Below, piece after piece: positions 1-8,231 of a stretch of DNA of 64,000 bases (within the stretch, counting starts at the first letter, position 1; each line of letters begins with the position of its first letter). The position numbers and the translations under genes are program-made. The notes beneath the pieces are model-generated. The model made no database searches. It had not been told where the DNA came from and saw only the letters and a program-made list of their open reading frames with translations. This DNA is from G965195345 sp965277625 (GTDB taxonomy: Bacteria > Pseudomonadota > Gammaproteobacteria > CAKMZV01), in NCBI GenBank assembly GCA_965277625.1, contig OZ255827.1, forward strand, positions 1,550,001 through 1,614,000, read 5' to 3'.

Positions 1-579
1 GTCCTCGATGCATTTGCAGTGGAGCGATGGATTAAAAAATCCAATGTCTGGCATTGCGCTTATGTCACCAATGATCACGGAGGTTTAAGTTTACAATGGC
101 AAGCGCGTCCATTGCATCAATCTTTGTGCGATCACTTAATGGACTGGCCAGAGGATAAGGAATATTTTTACAGTCCGCTGTTGCCTGCTTGGTTGACGGC
201 GCTCACAGATTGTTCAGAAGCCATCATCTTTATGGACTACGGATCTCATGTCTCGGAACTTGCTCGTATGAGCACAGGTGGGTTGCGTTGCTATTATCAA
301 CATCATCAACACAACCAGCCTTTGTTATATCCCGGGGTGTTTGACATCACCGCTGATGTTGATTTTAGTTGGATCCAGGCGCAAACGTCTTGGCAGACTG
401 AAGCCTATTACACCCAATCTCATTTTTTATTGAACCATGGGGTAGGCACGATTGATCTAATGAACCTAAGTCCGCAACAACAATTGAAAACAAGCCAAGC
501 GATTAAACACCTGGTTATGCCTGATGCCATGGGTGAAATTTTCAAATTTTTACACCTCAAACAGCTGTCTGAGTCATAG
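1..579 (+). CDS. MidA/NDUFAF7-type SAM-dependent methyltransferase, C-terminal part (5' end outside window)
   Basis: The reading frame is open from base 1, so the gene starts upstream of the window. The in-frame codons before the GTG at 19 read VLDAFAVERW, which matches the conserved 'E-(V/L)-LDAxPVxRF' segment of the COG1565/DUF185 family. Family members are SAM-dependent methyltransferases; the mitochondrial relative methylates an arginine of a complex I subunit. Bacterial substrates are largely unknown. About 190 residues of the C-terminal half are visible and end at TAG. The gene is convergent with fxsA, with only 12 bases between them and no terminator seen. The SAM-binding N-terminal motifs are not in the window, so the call rests on the C-terminal half. 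Confidence 0.7.
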   Translation, partial: VLDAFAVERWIKKSNVWHCAYVTNDHGGLSLQWQARPLHQSLCDHLMDWPEDKEYFYSPLLPAWLTALTDCSEAIIFMDYGSHVSELARMSTGGLRCYYQHHQHNQPLLYPGVFDITADVDFSWIQAQTSWQTEAYYTQSHFLLNHGVGTIDLMNLSPQQQLKTSQAIKHLVMPDAMGEIFKFLHLKQLSES

Positions 580-591
580 GATTTTGCTCAA

Positions 592-990
592 TCAGCGATG
601 ACGGTCGGTGTCGTCGTAATCTGAATGGATGATTTGCACAGAACCCTGCGCATTTTGTTTAGAGCGTCGATCCATCCGAGCGATGAGCCATTGCCGAATC
701 CAGGGCAATAACAATAAAATGCCCAAAAAATCGCTCATAAAGCCGGGAATAATAAGCAAAACGGCTCCTATACTCCGTAGCATAAGATGACGCTCATTGA
801 TGGCGTTGTGTGAGATGTTCCAACGTTGCCGAAATTGCGAGAGCAACTCAATGCTCTGCATTCTTAGGAAAAACATGCCAAACATGCCACTGGCAATAAA
901 CTCAAATACTGTGCCTAAAAAGCCAATAGCGTGCCCCACTTCAATCAGCAACCAAAGCTCAGCGAAGAAGAAAATTAAAATCCGAAACAT
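592..990 (-). CDS. fxsA: FxsA family inner-membrane protein
   Basis: This is a small integral membrane protein of about 132 residues with three or four hydrophobic stretches and a basic, hydrophilic C-terminus. The pattern of a helix, a G-x-x-L-G loop and the segment 'PGFMSDFLGILLLLP' is typical of the FxsA/UPF0716 family. In E. coli FxsA modulates exclusion of phage T7 by the F plasmid; its normal role is unclear. The frame is open for 12 further codons upstream, but the ATG at 990 starts one base after the lepB stop codon (992-994). I chose it because the longer form would overlap lepB. The gene is probably co-transcribed with lepA and lepB. Confidence 0.8.
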   Translation of the reverse strand: MFRILIFFFAELWLLIEVGHAIGFLGTVFEFIASGMFGMFFLRMQSIELLSQFRQRWNISHNAINERHLMLRSIGAVLLIIPGFMSDFLGILLLLPWIRQWLIARMDRRSKQNAQGSVQIIHSDYDDTDRHR

Positions 991-991
991 A

Positions 992-1903
992 CTATTCAAT
1001 GATTTTGCCGAAGCGGCTGAAGTCAAAACCGTCTAAGCGGCCATCATAATTCATCCAGACAAAAATGGCCTGACCTTTCAAGTATTTGTCAGGCACTAAT
1101 CCCCATATTCTGCTGTCGCTGCTGTTGTCCCTGTTATCGCCCATCATAAAGTAATGCCCCTCGGGAACGCTTACCTTTAACCGCCATTGCCCAAAGGCAT
1201 TGCGTGCCTCTTCAAAGTATTGGCGCTTGGGGAAAGGGTTCTGTATGCGCATATTTTTTGCCCCTTGGGTTTCATGTAACACCTGGTGTGAGTGCGTCCC
1301 TAAATGTTCTGTCACAAGAAAAACCTCATCACCAATATCGTAAGTCTGATTGCCCGTATATATTTCTTCGCGTTTAAATTTAATGACTTGACCATTGATG
1401 GTTAAACGATGCCCCTCAATCAATATTTCATCACCAGGTAAGCCGATGGTTCTTTTAATATAATCGGTGCCTGGTTCGTGTGGAAAACGAAACACTACCA
1501 CATCACCCCGTTCAGGTGTGCCACTACCAATAATACGAGTGCCGACAATCGGTAGTCGTAACCCATATTCAAATTTTTTGACCAATACAAAATCACCAAT
1601 ATGTAAGGTTGATTGCATGGATCCTGATGGAATTCTAAAAGGCTCAAACAGGAAGAAACGAATCACAAAAACAAACAATAATACTGGGAATAATGAAGCC
1701 AGGAATGATAATACTTTTATCGTGCTATTTTGATTACTGTGGTGGTTATCGAGAAATAGCATAAAGGCAAACCAAAGTACACCCAAAAACGCAGTGACTA
1801 AGGTTAACCAAGCTTCAAATGTACCAAACATCCAGACACCGTAGGCCGATAAAGCCCCGAGACTGATGCACACAAAAAAACCCAACCAATAGAGTACTTT
1901 CAC
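992..1903 (-). CDS. lepB: Signal peptidase I
   Basis: LepB removes signal peptides from secreted proteins at the outer face of the inner membrane. The protein has 303 residues with two N-terminal membrane spans (about 5-23 and 32-51) and a third hydrophobic stretch near 64-85. The catalytic serine box PSGSM places Ser95 as nucleophile, the YIKR motif places Lys150 as general base, and the late GDNRDNSSDSR box is present. It starts with GTG at 1903 and overlaps the lepA stop by four bases (GTGA), which implies translational coupling. The lepA-lepB order is the usual proteobacterial one. Confidence 0.95.
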   Translation of the reverse strand: MKVLYWLGFFVCISLGALSAYGVWMFGTFEAWLTLVTAFLGVLWFAFMLFLDNHHSNQNSTIKVLSFLASLFPVLLFVFVIRFFLFEPFRIPSGSMQSTLHIGDFVLVKKFEYGLRLPIVGTRIIGSGTPERGDVVVFRFPHEPGTDYIKRTIGLPGDEILIEGHRLTINGQVIKFKREEIYTGNQTYDIGDEVFLVTEHLGTHSHQVLHETQGAKNMRIQNPFPKRQYFEEARNAFGQWRLKVSVPEGHYFMMGDNRDNSSDSRIWGLVPDKYLKGQAIFVWMNYDGRLDGFDFSRFGKIIE

Positions 1904-3705
1904 GTTTTTTTCCTATCTAATACGGCCATAAAAGCTTCTTGCGGCACTTCAACACTGCCAATTGATTTCATACGTTTCTTGCCTTTTTTCTGTTTCTCTA
2001 ATAATTTTTTCTTACGACTAATATCGCCACCGTAGCATTTGGCAGTGACATTTTTTCGCAGGGCTCTGATATTTGAACGCGCAATGATTTTAGCACCAAT
2101 GGCCGCCTGCAAAGCGATTTCAAACATTTGCCGAGGGATTAAATCTTTGAGACTTTCAATTAAAGCGCGACTCCTATGGACAGAACGTTCGCGATGCATT
2201 AAACACGCCAAAGCATCGACATTTTCACCATTGATTAAAACATCGACCTTAACCAAATCAGAATGCATATAACCATCTATCTCATAATCCATCGAGGCAT
2301 AACCTCTGGAACACGATTTAAGCTGTTCAAAAAAATCAACCACGACTTCATTCAAAGGCAATCGCCAAATCATTTGAGCTTGTTTGCCCATATAGTTTAA
2401 ATTTTGTTGAACCCCGCGTTTTTCGATACATAAGGTTATGATGTTGCCAATGTACTCTTCTGGGGTGTAGATATTGGCTTTGATCATGGGTTCTTGAATC
2501 TCTGCATATTGACCAATATCAGGCATATTTGAGGGATTTTCAACCTCAATGGTTGTGCCATTTTTCAATAGGACCTTATACAATACTGTGGGTGATGTGG
2601 TTATCAAACTCAAATCATATTCCCGTTCTAAACGCTCTCGTACAATCTCCATATGTAACATACCGAGAAAACCAATTCTAAAACCAAAACCCAAGGCATC
2701 TGAGGTTTCGGGTTCAAATTGCAATGCAGAATCGTTCAAACAAAGCTTTTCCAAGGCTTCCCTAAAGTCCACATAATCTTCGGTGCTGACGGGGTATAAG
2801 CCGGCAAACACACGAGGTTGAATTTGTTTAAAACCCCTTAATGGCTCAACACAAGCATTTTTTAAATAGGTTAGGGTATCTCCTACTGGAACACCATGAA
2901 TGTCTTTAACACCTGCGACTAAGTAACCGACGGCGCCCGCAGACAATTTTTTTAGAGGTTGGCGTTTGGGGTTGAATAAACCCAACTGTTGAATTTCATA
3001 GTCCATACCCGATGATAAGACTTTCATTCTTTGACCCACTTCAAAACAGCCATCGACGACTCGAATGAGTGAAACCACACCAAGGTAGGGATCAAACCAT
3101 GAATCGATGATGAGAGCTTTGGGTGCTGAATCGAGATTCCCTTTTGGCGGCTCAACAAAATCCACAATTTTTTGTAATAATTCTGGCACGCCCTCACCCG
3201 TTTTTGCGCTCACAGCAGTGATCTCACTGGTGTCAATACCAATCATATTTTCAATGTCATCCTTTACCTGCTCAGGATTGGAAGCGGGCAAGTCAATTTT
3301 ATTAAGCACGGGTAATACTTCAAGACCTTCGTCCATCGCTGCGTAGCAATTGGCGATGGTTTGCGCTTCAACCCCCTGTGAGGCGTCAACGATCAACAGC
3401 GCTGCTTCACAAGCGGCCAAAGATCGTGAGACCTCATAGGAAAAATCAACGTGACCGGGCGTGTCAATAAAATTGAGCTGATAGGCTTGGCCATCTTTGG
3501 TTGATTGAAATATAAGAGAGACCGACTGGGCTTTGATGGTGATGCCCCGCTCTCGCTCAATGTCCAAAGAATCAAGAACCTGCGCCTTCATTTCACGGTC
3601 TGCTAAAGCCCCACAATATTGAATGATTCGATCAGACAAGGTTGATTTACCATGATCAATGTGCGCAATGATGGAGAAATTTCGTATGAATTTTTGTTCT
3701 AACAC
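1900..3705 (-). CDS. lepA: Elongation factor 4 (LepA), back-translocating GTPase
   Basis: LepA is a ribosome-associated GTPase linked to initiation, 30S assembly and stalled elongation. The 601 residues match the usual length. The G1 motif AHIDHGKST lies near the N-terminus, followed by DTPGHVDFSYEVSR (G3) and NKIDLP (G4). EF-G-like domains and the basic LepA-specific C-terminal domain rich in KKK and KGKKR follow. Translation starts at GTG 3705. A plausible promoter lies about 50 bases upstream, and lepB and fxsA follow in the same transcript. Confidence 0.96.
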   Translation of the reverse strand: MLEQKFIRNFSIIAHIDHGKSTLSDRIIQYCGALADREMKAQVLDSLDIERERGITIKAQSVSLIFQSTKDGQAYQLNFIDTPGHVDFSYEVSRSLAACEAALLIVDASQGVEAQTIANCYAAMDEGLEVLPVLNKIDLPASNPEQVKDDIENMIGIDTSEITAVSAKTGEGVPELLQKIVDFVEPPKGNLDSAPKALIIDSWFDPYLGVVSLIRVVDGCFEVGQRMKVLSSGMDYEIQQLGLFNPKRQPLKKLSAGAVGYLVAGVKDIHGVPVGDTLTYLKNACVEPLRGFKQIQPRVFAGLYPVSTEDYVDFREALEKLCLNDSALQFEPETSDALGFGFRIGFLGMLHMEIVRERLEREYDLSLITTSPTVLYKVLLKNGTTIEVENPSNMPDIGQYAEIQEPMIKANIYTPEEYIGNIITLCIEKRGVQQNLNYMGKQAQMIWRLPLNEVVVDFFEQLKSCSRGYASMDYEIDGYMHSDLVKVDVLINGENVDALACLMHRERSVHRSRALIESLKDLIPRQMFEIALQAAIGAKIIARSNIRALRKNVTAKCYGGDISRKKKLLEKQKKGKKRMKSIGSVEVPQEAFMAVLDRKKT

Positions 3706-3757
3706 AGACTAATGTCCTGAAAGCTATTTGGGTCTTTAATGAGTACGTTCAAGCGTA

Positions 3758-3785
3758 TTTATATAGGCGCGCTATTGTACTTCAA
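3758..3785 (-). promoter_or_regulatory. Candidate sigma-70 promoter for lepA-lepB-fxsA
   Basis: Reading the minus strand, a -35 box TTGAAG (3785-3780) and a -10 box TATAAA (3763-3758) are separated by 16 bases. Transcription would start near 3750, about 45 bases before the lepA GTG. This is assigned by eye. Confidence 0.45.
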
Positions 3786-4201
3786 TGACCTTGATTTCAC
3801 ATCACATCTACCCTGAGGTCGCAATTCTTTTTGGACCATCGCTAAACGTTTAGTCGTACTAAGACACTTTGTAACTTTGATCACTTATACCGCCCATATC
3901 ATATGGATGTCGTACAGTTTTAAACATCTCCATTTTTTTAATGAGCGATTTGATAGACATTTCGTTAAACTTCTTAGTTTTATACATTTATTTTTATAAT
4001 TTCAATTTTTAGATCTAGCCATATGGTTCCCATCGCGTTTAATTTTAATTTGCTACACATTTGTAAAGCAATCTATTTTCAATGAAGCGATTTAAGCAGA
4101 CTATAGAACGATCGAAAAACGACCATGAGGCTATGCCATTAACTAGAACAACATAGAACTTTGGGATTTATCAGGACCAATGACCCTAAAACAGGTTCTG
4201 T

Positions 4202-4231
4202 ATGACAATCAAAAGCAACAAAGTTTATAAT
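4202..4231 (+). promoter_or_regulatory. Candidate sigma-70 promoter for the sugar operon
   Basis: ATGACA (4202-4207) and a perfect TATAAT (4226-4231) are separated by 18 bases. Transcription would begin near 4238, about 65 bases before the rmlA ATG. Spacing and -10 box are good; assigned by eye. Confidence 0.5.
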
Positions 4232-4302
4232 ACCGCGCTTATAAATCAAAGTTATCGCAATATTCCAATTTATCACCACTTAAAAATTATTATTCTAATC
4301 AG

Positions 4303-5166
4303 ATGAAAGGCATTATTCTCGCAGGAGGCACTGGATCTCGACTATTCCCATTGACAATGGGCGTCTCTAAACACCTATTTCCCATTTACGACAAGCCCAT
4401 GATTTATTACCCCTTGTCCGTCCTTATGCTGGCTGATATAAGGGAGATTTTGATCATCACCACACCAGAAGATCAGGCAAATTATAAACGCCTCCTCGGC
4501 AATGGTAAACAATGGGGGATTAGCATTGAATATTGTATTCAAACAAAACCCAAGGGATTGGCAGAAGCTTTTATTTTGGGAAAATCTTTTATTGGTCAGG
4601 ATTCAGTATGTCTCGTATTAGGTGATAATGTTTTCTGGGGTCATACCTTTTCTGCAAAATTACAAAAAGCCAGAGAAATTAAGGACGGTGCTGTCATTTT
4701 TGGCTATCAAGTCATTGACCCAGAAAGATTTGGCGTGGTAGAATTGGATCGAGATGGATATGCAATCTCATTAGCAGAAAAGCCCAAAAAACCAAAATCA
4801 AATTTAGCCGTCACGGGTCTGTATTTTTATGATAATGATGTTATTAATATCGCCCACGACATTCAACCCTCTGATCGTGGTGAACTCGAGATTACGTCAA
4901 TTAATGAACACTATTTGAATCACAAGAAATTACACGTTGAAATCTTAAGTAGAGGGTTTGCTTGGTTAGATACTGGGACGCATTCCAGTTTATTAGATGC
5001 TTCAAAGTTTGTTGAAACCATAGAGAAACAGCAAGGTTATAAAATCGCTTGCCTTGAGGAAATTGCTTGGTTAAAGAAATGGATAAATACCAATCAATTA
5101 CAACAGGAGGCCTTAAAATATACCAATAATAACTATGGTCAATATCTGCTCCGACTCATCAATTAA
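4303..5166 (+). CDS. rmlA: Glucose-1-phosphate thymidylyltransferase
   Basis: RmlA joins glucose-1-phosphate and dTTP to give dTDP-glucose, the entry to dTDP-deoxysugars. The 287 residues match the family length. The nucleotide-binding signature GGTGSRL (residues 8-14) is followed by the usual PIYDKPMIYYPL segment, LVLGDN and the late WLDTGTH motif. It is first in a plus-strand operon of sugar-modifying and membrane transfer genes. The next step, 4,6-dehydration by RmlB, is not encoded intact in this window. A likely rmlB remnant lies immediately downstream, so a functional rmlB must sit elsewhere if this pathway runs. Confidence 0.95.
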   Translation: MKGIILAGGTGSRLFPLTMGVSKHLFPIYDKPMIYYPLSVLMLADIREILIITTPEDQANYKRLLGNGKQWGISIEYCIQTKPKGLAEAFILGKSFIGQDSVCLVLGDNVFWGHTFSAKLQKAREIKDGAVIFGYQVIDPERFGVVELDRDGYAISLAEKPKKPKSNLAVTGLYFYDNDVINIAHDIQPSDRGELEITSINEHYLNHKKLHVEILSRGFAWLDTGTHSSLLDASKFVETIEKQQGYKIACLEEIAWLKKWINTNQLQQEALKYTNNNYGQYLLRLIN

Positions 5167-5185
5167 ATAAGGCTACTAAGTCTAA

Positions 5186-5344
5186 AATACCGTATGGCTA
5201 AAACGATTTCAAACACAAGGGCTGGAGACGATATTGGTAAAGCGAACACCTATTCTACTAGTATGTGGTGGATACATCATTCATGCTGTTGATCATTTTT
5301 TAAATTATGACAACAATCAAACTCTCGATATAGAAAATGAATAA
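5186..5344 (+). pseudogene. Probable remnant of the N-terminus of rmlB (dTDP-glucose 4,6-dehydratase)
   Basis: The 170 bases between rmlA and the aminotransferase carry an open stretch with no ATG, though an in-frame TTG lies near 5234. It runs from 5186 to the stop at 5342-5344, overlapping the next start codon. Its last 30 or so residues contain ILLVCGG, YIIHAVDHFLNY and TLDIE. These line up with the RmlB N-terminal Rossmann segment (ILVTGGAGFIGSAVVR, a few residues, then the NxD motif), with two residues of the glycine loop missing and the glycines altered. I infer a decayed rmlB or a recombination scar. The match is by eye over a short region, so chance cannot be excluded. Confidence 0.45.
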
Positions 5345-6485
5345 AGCAATAAAATTTAATCAGCCCTATATAACTGGCAAAGAACTTGAATTAATAAACG
5401 ATGTTTTTGCTCGAAATCAGTTCAGTGGTAATGGTTACTACACTCAAGCATGCCAACAAAAAATCAAAGAAATTTTGGACGTTGAAAATGTGCTGTTAAC
5501 CGACAGTTGCACGTCAGCTTTAGAAATATCAGCCCTGTTGCTTAGAAAATGGCATGTAAAACAACAAATAATTTTGCCATCCTATACCTTTTCATCAACG
5601 GCTGCTGCGTTTGCACGTTGTGGTTTTGAAATAGTTTTTGCCGAGATTGAACCGCATACCATGATGATTGACATTGAGGATGTTAAACATAAGATTACCC
5701 CACATACTGCTGCCATTGTCATAGTGCACTACGCTGGATTTTGTGCTGATTCAGCCAAATATAGAAAATTGTGCGATGATAACGGACTCTATTTGATTGA
5801 AGATGCTGCCCAAGCTTTTGGAAGTCGTAAAAATGACGAACCCATAGGCCGTGATGGTGATCTAAGCTGTTATTCATTCCACGAAACCAAAAATCTACAC
5901 GCAGGATTGGCTGGTGCATTGGTGATCAATAATCATTCTTTTTTTGATAGAGCTTGTCATATGTGGGAAAGAGGCACAAACCGACAAGAAGTTTTAAAAG
6001 GGTTGATCGATAAATATTCTTGGGTCGAAATTGGCGGCAGTTTTTATCCAACTGAACTTCAAGCAGCTTTTTTATTGGCCCAACTGGATCATTTTCTTGA
6101 AAATTTATTGCAAAGAAAAAATCTATTTATGGGTTACTACAACTATTTTTGCAGCAAAAATTATTCAGATGTAAATTTTCCTCTTATACAAGATGATTTT
6201 CAAACAAACTACCATGCCTTTTGGCTAACTTTTAGGTCTGAGGCAGAATGCGATTATGTTCGGAAGACCCTGTCTAAACAAAGCATATCTGCCTATATCG
6301 GTTATGTGCCACTCCATTCATCCCAAGTGGGGTTACAAATGAATTATCAACCTGACGATCTTCCTTTAACGGAAGCATTTGCCAAAAAAATTCTAAGGCT
6401 TCCCATGCATAACAATATGAGTCAGAAAGATGTTGACAGCATTTGTACGAATATCAATCAAGCTTTAACACAATACCGAAAATAA
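5337..6485 (+). CDS. WecE/VioA-type dTDP-4-keto-6-deoxyhexose aminotransferase
   Basis: This is a 382-residue DegT/DnrJ/EryC1-family sugar aminotransferase. The PLP lysine is Lys185 in SFHETKN, and the cofactor aspartate is Asp156 in IEDAAQ. The VHYAG, LPSYTF and late LRLPM segments match E. coli WecE (RffA), which makes dTDP-4-amino-4,6-dideoxygalactose, closely along its length. I infer amination at C4 of a dTDP-4-keto-deoxysugar. Stereochemistry (Fuc4N or Qui4N) cannot be told. With the 2,3-dehydratase and reductase downstream, the substrate may be a 2,6-dideoxy-4-keto sugar. It is separated from the next gene by 9 bases. Confidence 0.85.
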   Translation: MNKAIKFNQPYITGKELELINDVFARNQFSGNGYYTQACQQKIKEILDVENVLLTDSCTSALEISALLLRKWHVKQQIILPSYTFSSTAAAFARCGFEIVFAEIEPHTMMIDIEDVKHKITPHTAAIVIVHYAGFCADSAKYRKLCDDNGLYLIEDAAQAFGSRKNDEPIGRDGDLSCYSFHETKNLHAGLAGALVINNHSFFDRACHMWERGTNRQEVLKGLIDKYSWVEIGGSFYPTELQAAFLLAQLDHFLENLLQRKNLFMGYYNYFCSKNYSDVNFPLIQDDFQTNYHAFWLTFRSEAECDYVRKTLSKQSISAYIGYVPLHSSQVGLQMNYQPDDLPLTEAFAKKILRLPMHNNMSQKDVDSICTNINQALTQYRK

Positions 6486-6494
6486 AGAGATAAC

Positions 6495-7268
6495 ATGACC
6501 TCTTTTAACACAGCAAAATACGAAGTACAACAACTGCTCAACAAGATCTCTAAGACGGTTGAAGATGATCTACGACTTGAAGCCATTGTTGAAAGTATTA
6601 AAGACTGGTCTGAAATTGAATCCATTGCTTCAATTGAGCAGTGGTTTATTGAACAGCAGGAACAGTGTTCAATGGTTTTAGAAGACATTCCAATAACGGA
6701 ATGTAGAGGATGGTCGCTGAACCCAAAAAGTGGATTCGTTGAGCACGACAGTGGTGAATTTTTCTATGTCCAAGGCATACGAATAAAACACTCCAAAAGT
6801 CGTGAAGTGACAGAGGGATGGGATCAGCCTATGTTAACTCAAGTGGGTTATAACGGTGGCATTGTCGGCGTCATCAGAACCAAAATAAACGAAATACCTT
6901 ATTACCTTGTGCAAGCCAAAGCCGAACCAGGCAATCCAGATAAAGTTCAAATCAGCCCTGCCCTGCAAGCAACATTCAGTAATATCAAAAAATCTCATGG
7001 GGGCAGTAATCCGCTTTTTCATGAATATTTTGAATTCCCTGATCAAAATAATGCCACAGTATTATTCAACCAGTGGATGTCTGAAGATGGTGGACGATTA
7101 CATTTAAAATGTAACAGAGGGATGATCGTCGAAATACTTTCTGAGGCAATAACAAGTTTAGAAATACCGCCTTCTTTTAAATGGCTTTCATTGTTCCAAA
7201 TCAAACACCTCATAAAAAATAGCAGCTGGGTGAATCCTCACGTTAGAGGCATCATTTCTCACCTATAA
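6495..7268 (+). CDS. Single-domain NDP-hexose 2,3-dehydratase (EvaA family)
   Basis: The 257 residues carry one copy of the sugar 2,3-dehydratase domain. Visible landmarks are a GWSLNPKSGFVEHDSGEFF-type N-terminal part, LVQAKAEPGN, SEDGGRLH and the closing WLSLFQIKHL plus the VNPHVRGII motif. The family removes water across C2-C3 of dTDP-4-keto-6-deoxyglucose to start 2-deoxygenation. Known members such as EvaA are about twice this long and hold two tandem Nudix-like domains. Here only one is present, with an intact start and stop, so it is either a natural half-size form that dimerises or a reduced protein. It is followed by a Gfo/Idh/MocA reductase, the usual partner that reduces the 3-keto product. 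Confidence 0.8.
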   Translation: MTSFNTAKYEVQQLLNKISKTVEDDLRLEAIVESIKDWSEIESIASIEQWFIEQQEQCSMVLEDIPITECRGWSLNPKSGFVEHDSGEFFYVQGIRIKHSKSREVTEGWDQPMLTQVGYNGGIVGVIRTKINEIPYYLVQAKAEPGNPDKVQISPALQATFSNIKKSHGGSNPLFHEYFEFPDQNNATVLFNQWMSEDGGRLHLKCNRGMIVEILSEAITSLEIPPSFKWLSLFQIKHLIKNSSWVNPHVRGIISHL

Positions 7269-7280
7269 AGATACTCCATC

Positions 7281-8231
7281 ATGAATTTGGCAGTTTGGTC
7301 TATAGGCAGTCACGCGAGAAAAAATATTCTCCCTGCTGTCATAAAATCTAAAAAAGTCAATCTCAAAGGTTTATTGACTCGACACACAAAACTCGGTGAA
7401 GACCTCTGTGCGGATTATCAGTGTGTTCAATACTCGTCAGCCGAAGCTTTACTACAATCACCAGACATTGATATCATTCATATTTGTAGCCCAAACGGGA
7501 TTCATTTTGAACAAGCAAAAGCTTGTATTGAGCATGGTAAACATATCATTGTCGAAAAAAGAGCCTTTTCTACATTGGAACAGTCCTATGAAATTGCAAA
7601 TCTTGCCAAAGCGCAAAAGGTTTTAGTATTTGAAGCATTTATGTATCAATATCATGCCCAATTTAAGCAATTAAAAAAATTGCTGGCAGAAAAAAAATAT
7701 GGTGCCATAAGATCCATTTACGCATCTTTTGGTTTTCCATACTTACCAAAAAATAGTGTTCGACATTCAAAGAAACTCGATGGTGGTGCCTTAGGTGATG
7801 CAGGTGTTTATCCCATTTCAGCAATCTTGGCTTTAATGGGAAATGATGTGGATTTGGTTTATTCGACGATGAATTTTGAAAAAGATTTTGAAGTTGATAC
7901 CTCTGGCTTAGCGGTGTTTAAAAACAAAGGCCAAAAAGGCATTTGCCAATGGATATTTGGAGGCAGTTATAAAAACGCCATTGAAATTTGGTGTGAAAAT
8001 GGCCATATTTATGTCGATCGAGCCTTTTCCAAAACCGAACAATTCCCTACAAGCCTCTCAATTCATCACAATGGCGAAATCATTGAAACCATAAACTCTG
8101 GAGAAGACAATCATTTTACAAACATGTACGATCATTGCTACGATTTAATTAATGAAGAACAATATGAATCATCCATTGAATCGCTGATTTTACAATCTGA
8201 AATCGTAGAAAAAATTCGCTTAAAACAATGA
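7281..8231 (+). CDS. Gfo/Idh/MocA family sugar oxidoreductase, likely NDP-hexose 3-ketoreductase
   Basis: This is a 316-residue NAD(P)-dependent oxidoreductase. The N-terminal Rossmann part contains a degenerate G-S-H-A loop, and HICSPNGIHFEQA and HIIVEKRAFS match the nucleotide- and substrate-binding motifs (the usual EKP is EKR here). A GGALGDAGVYP segment is the conserved catalytic G-x-x-x-D-x-G-x-x region. In deoxysugar operons this family reduces the 3-keto intermediate made by 2,3-dehydratases, as TylC1 and SpnN do, which fits its place directly after that enzyme. It overlaps the next gene by four bases (ATGA). The exact substrate is inferred from context only. Confidence 0.8.
   Translation: MNLAVWSIGSHARKNILPAVIKSKKVNLKGLLTRHTKLGEDLCADYQCVQYSSAEALLQSPDIDIIHICSPNGIHFEQAKACIEHGKHIIVEKRAFSTLEQSYEIANLAKAQKVLVFEAFMYQYHAQFKQLKKLLAEKKYGAIRSIYASFGFPYLPKNSVRHSKKLDGGALGDAGVYPISAILALMGNDVDLVYSTMNFEKDFEVDTSGLAVFKNKGQKGICQWIFGGSYKNAIEIWCENGHIYVDRAFSKTEQFPTSLSIHHNGEIIETINSGEDNHFTNMYDHCYDLINEEQYESSIESLILQSEIVEKIRLKQ

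Larger units (their letters stand above)
3706..4302. other. Non-coding divergent region between lepA and rmlA
   Basis: About 600 AT-rich bases lie between two divergent operons. I see no credible gene on either strand. It holds the candidate lepA promoter, the candidate rmlA promoter and a perfect 12-base palindrome CTAAACGTTTAG at 3842-3853. The size fits a boundary where the accessory sugar operon was inserted next to lepA, but no repeats or attachment sites are visible. Confidence 0.6.
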
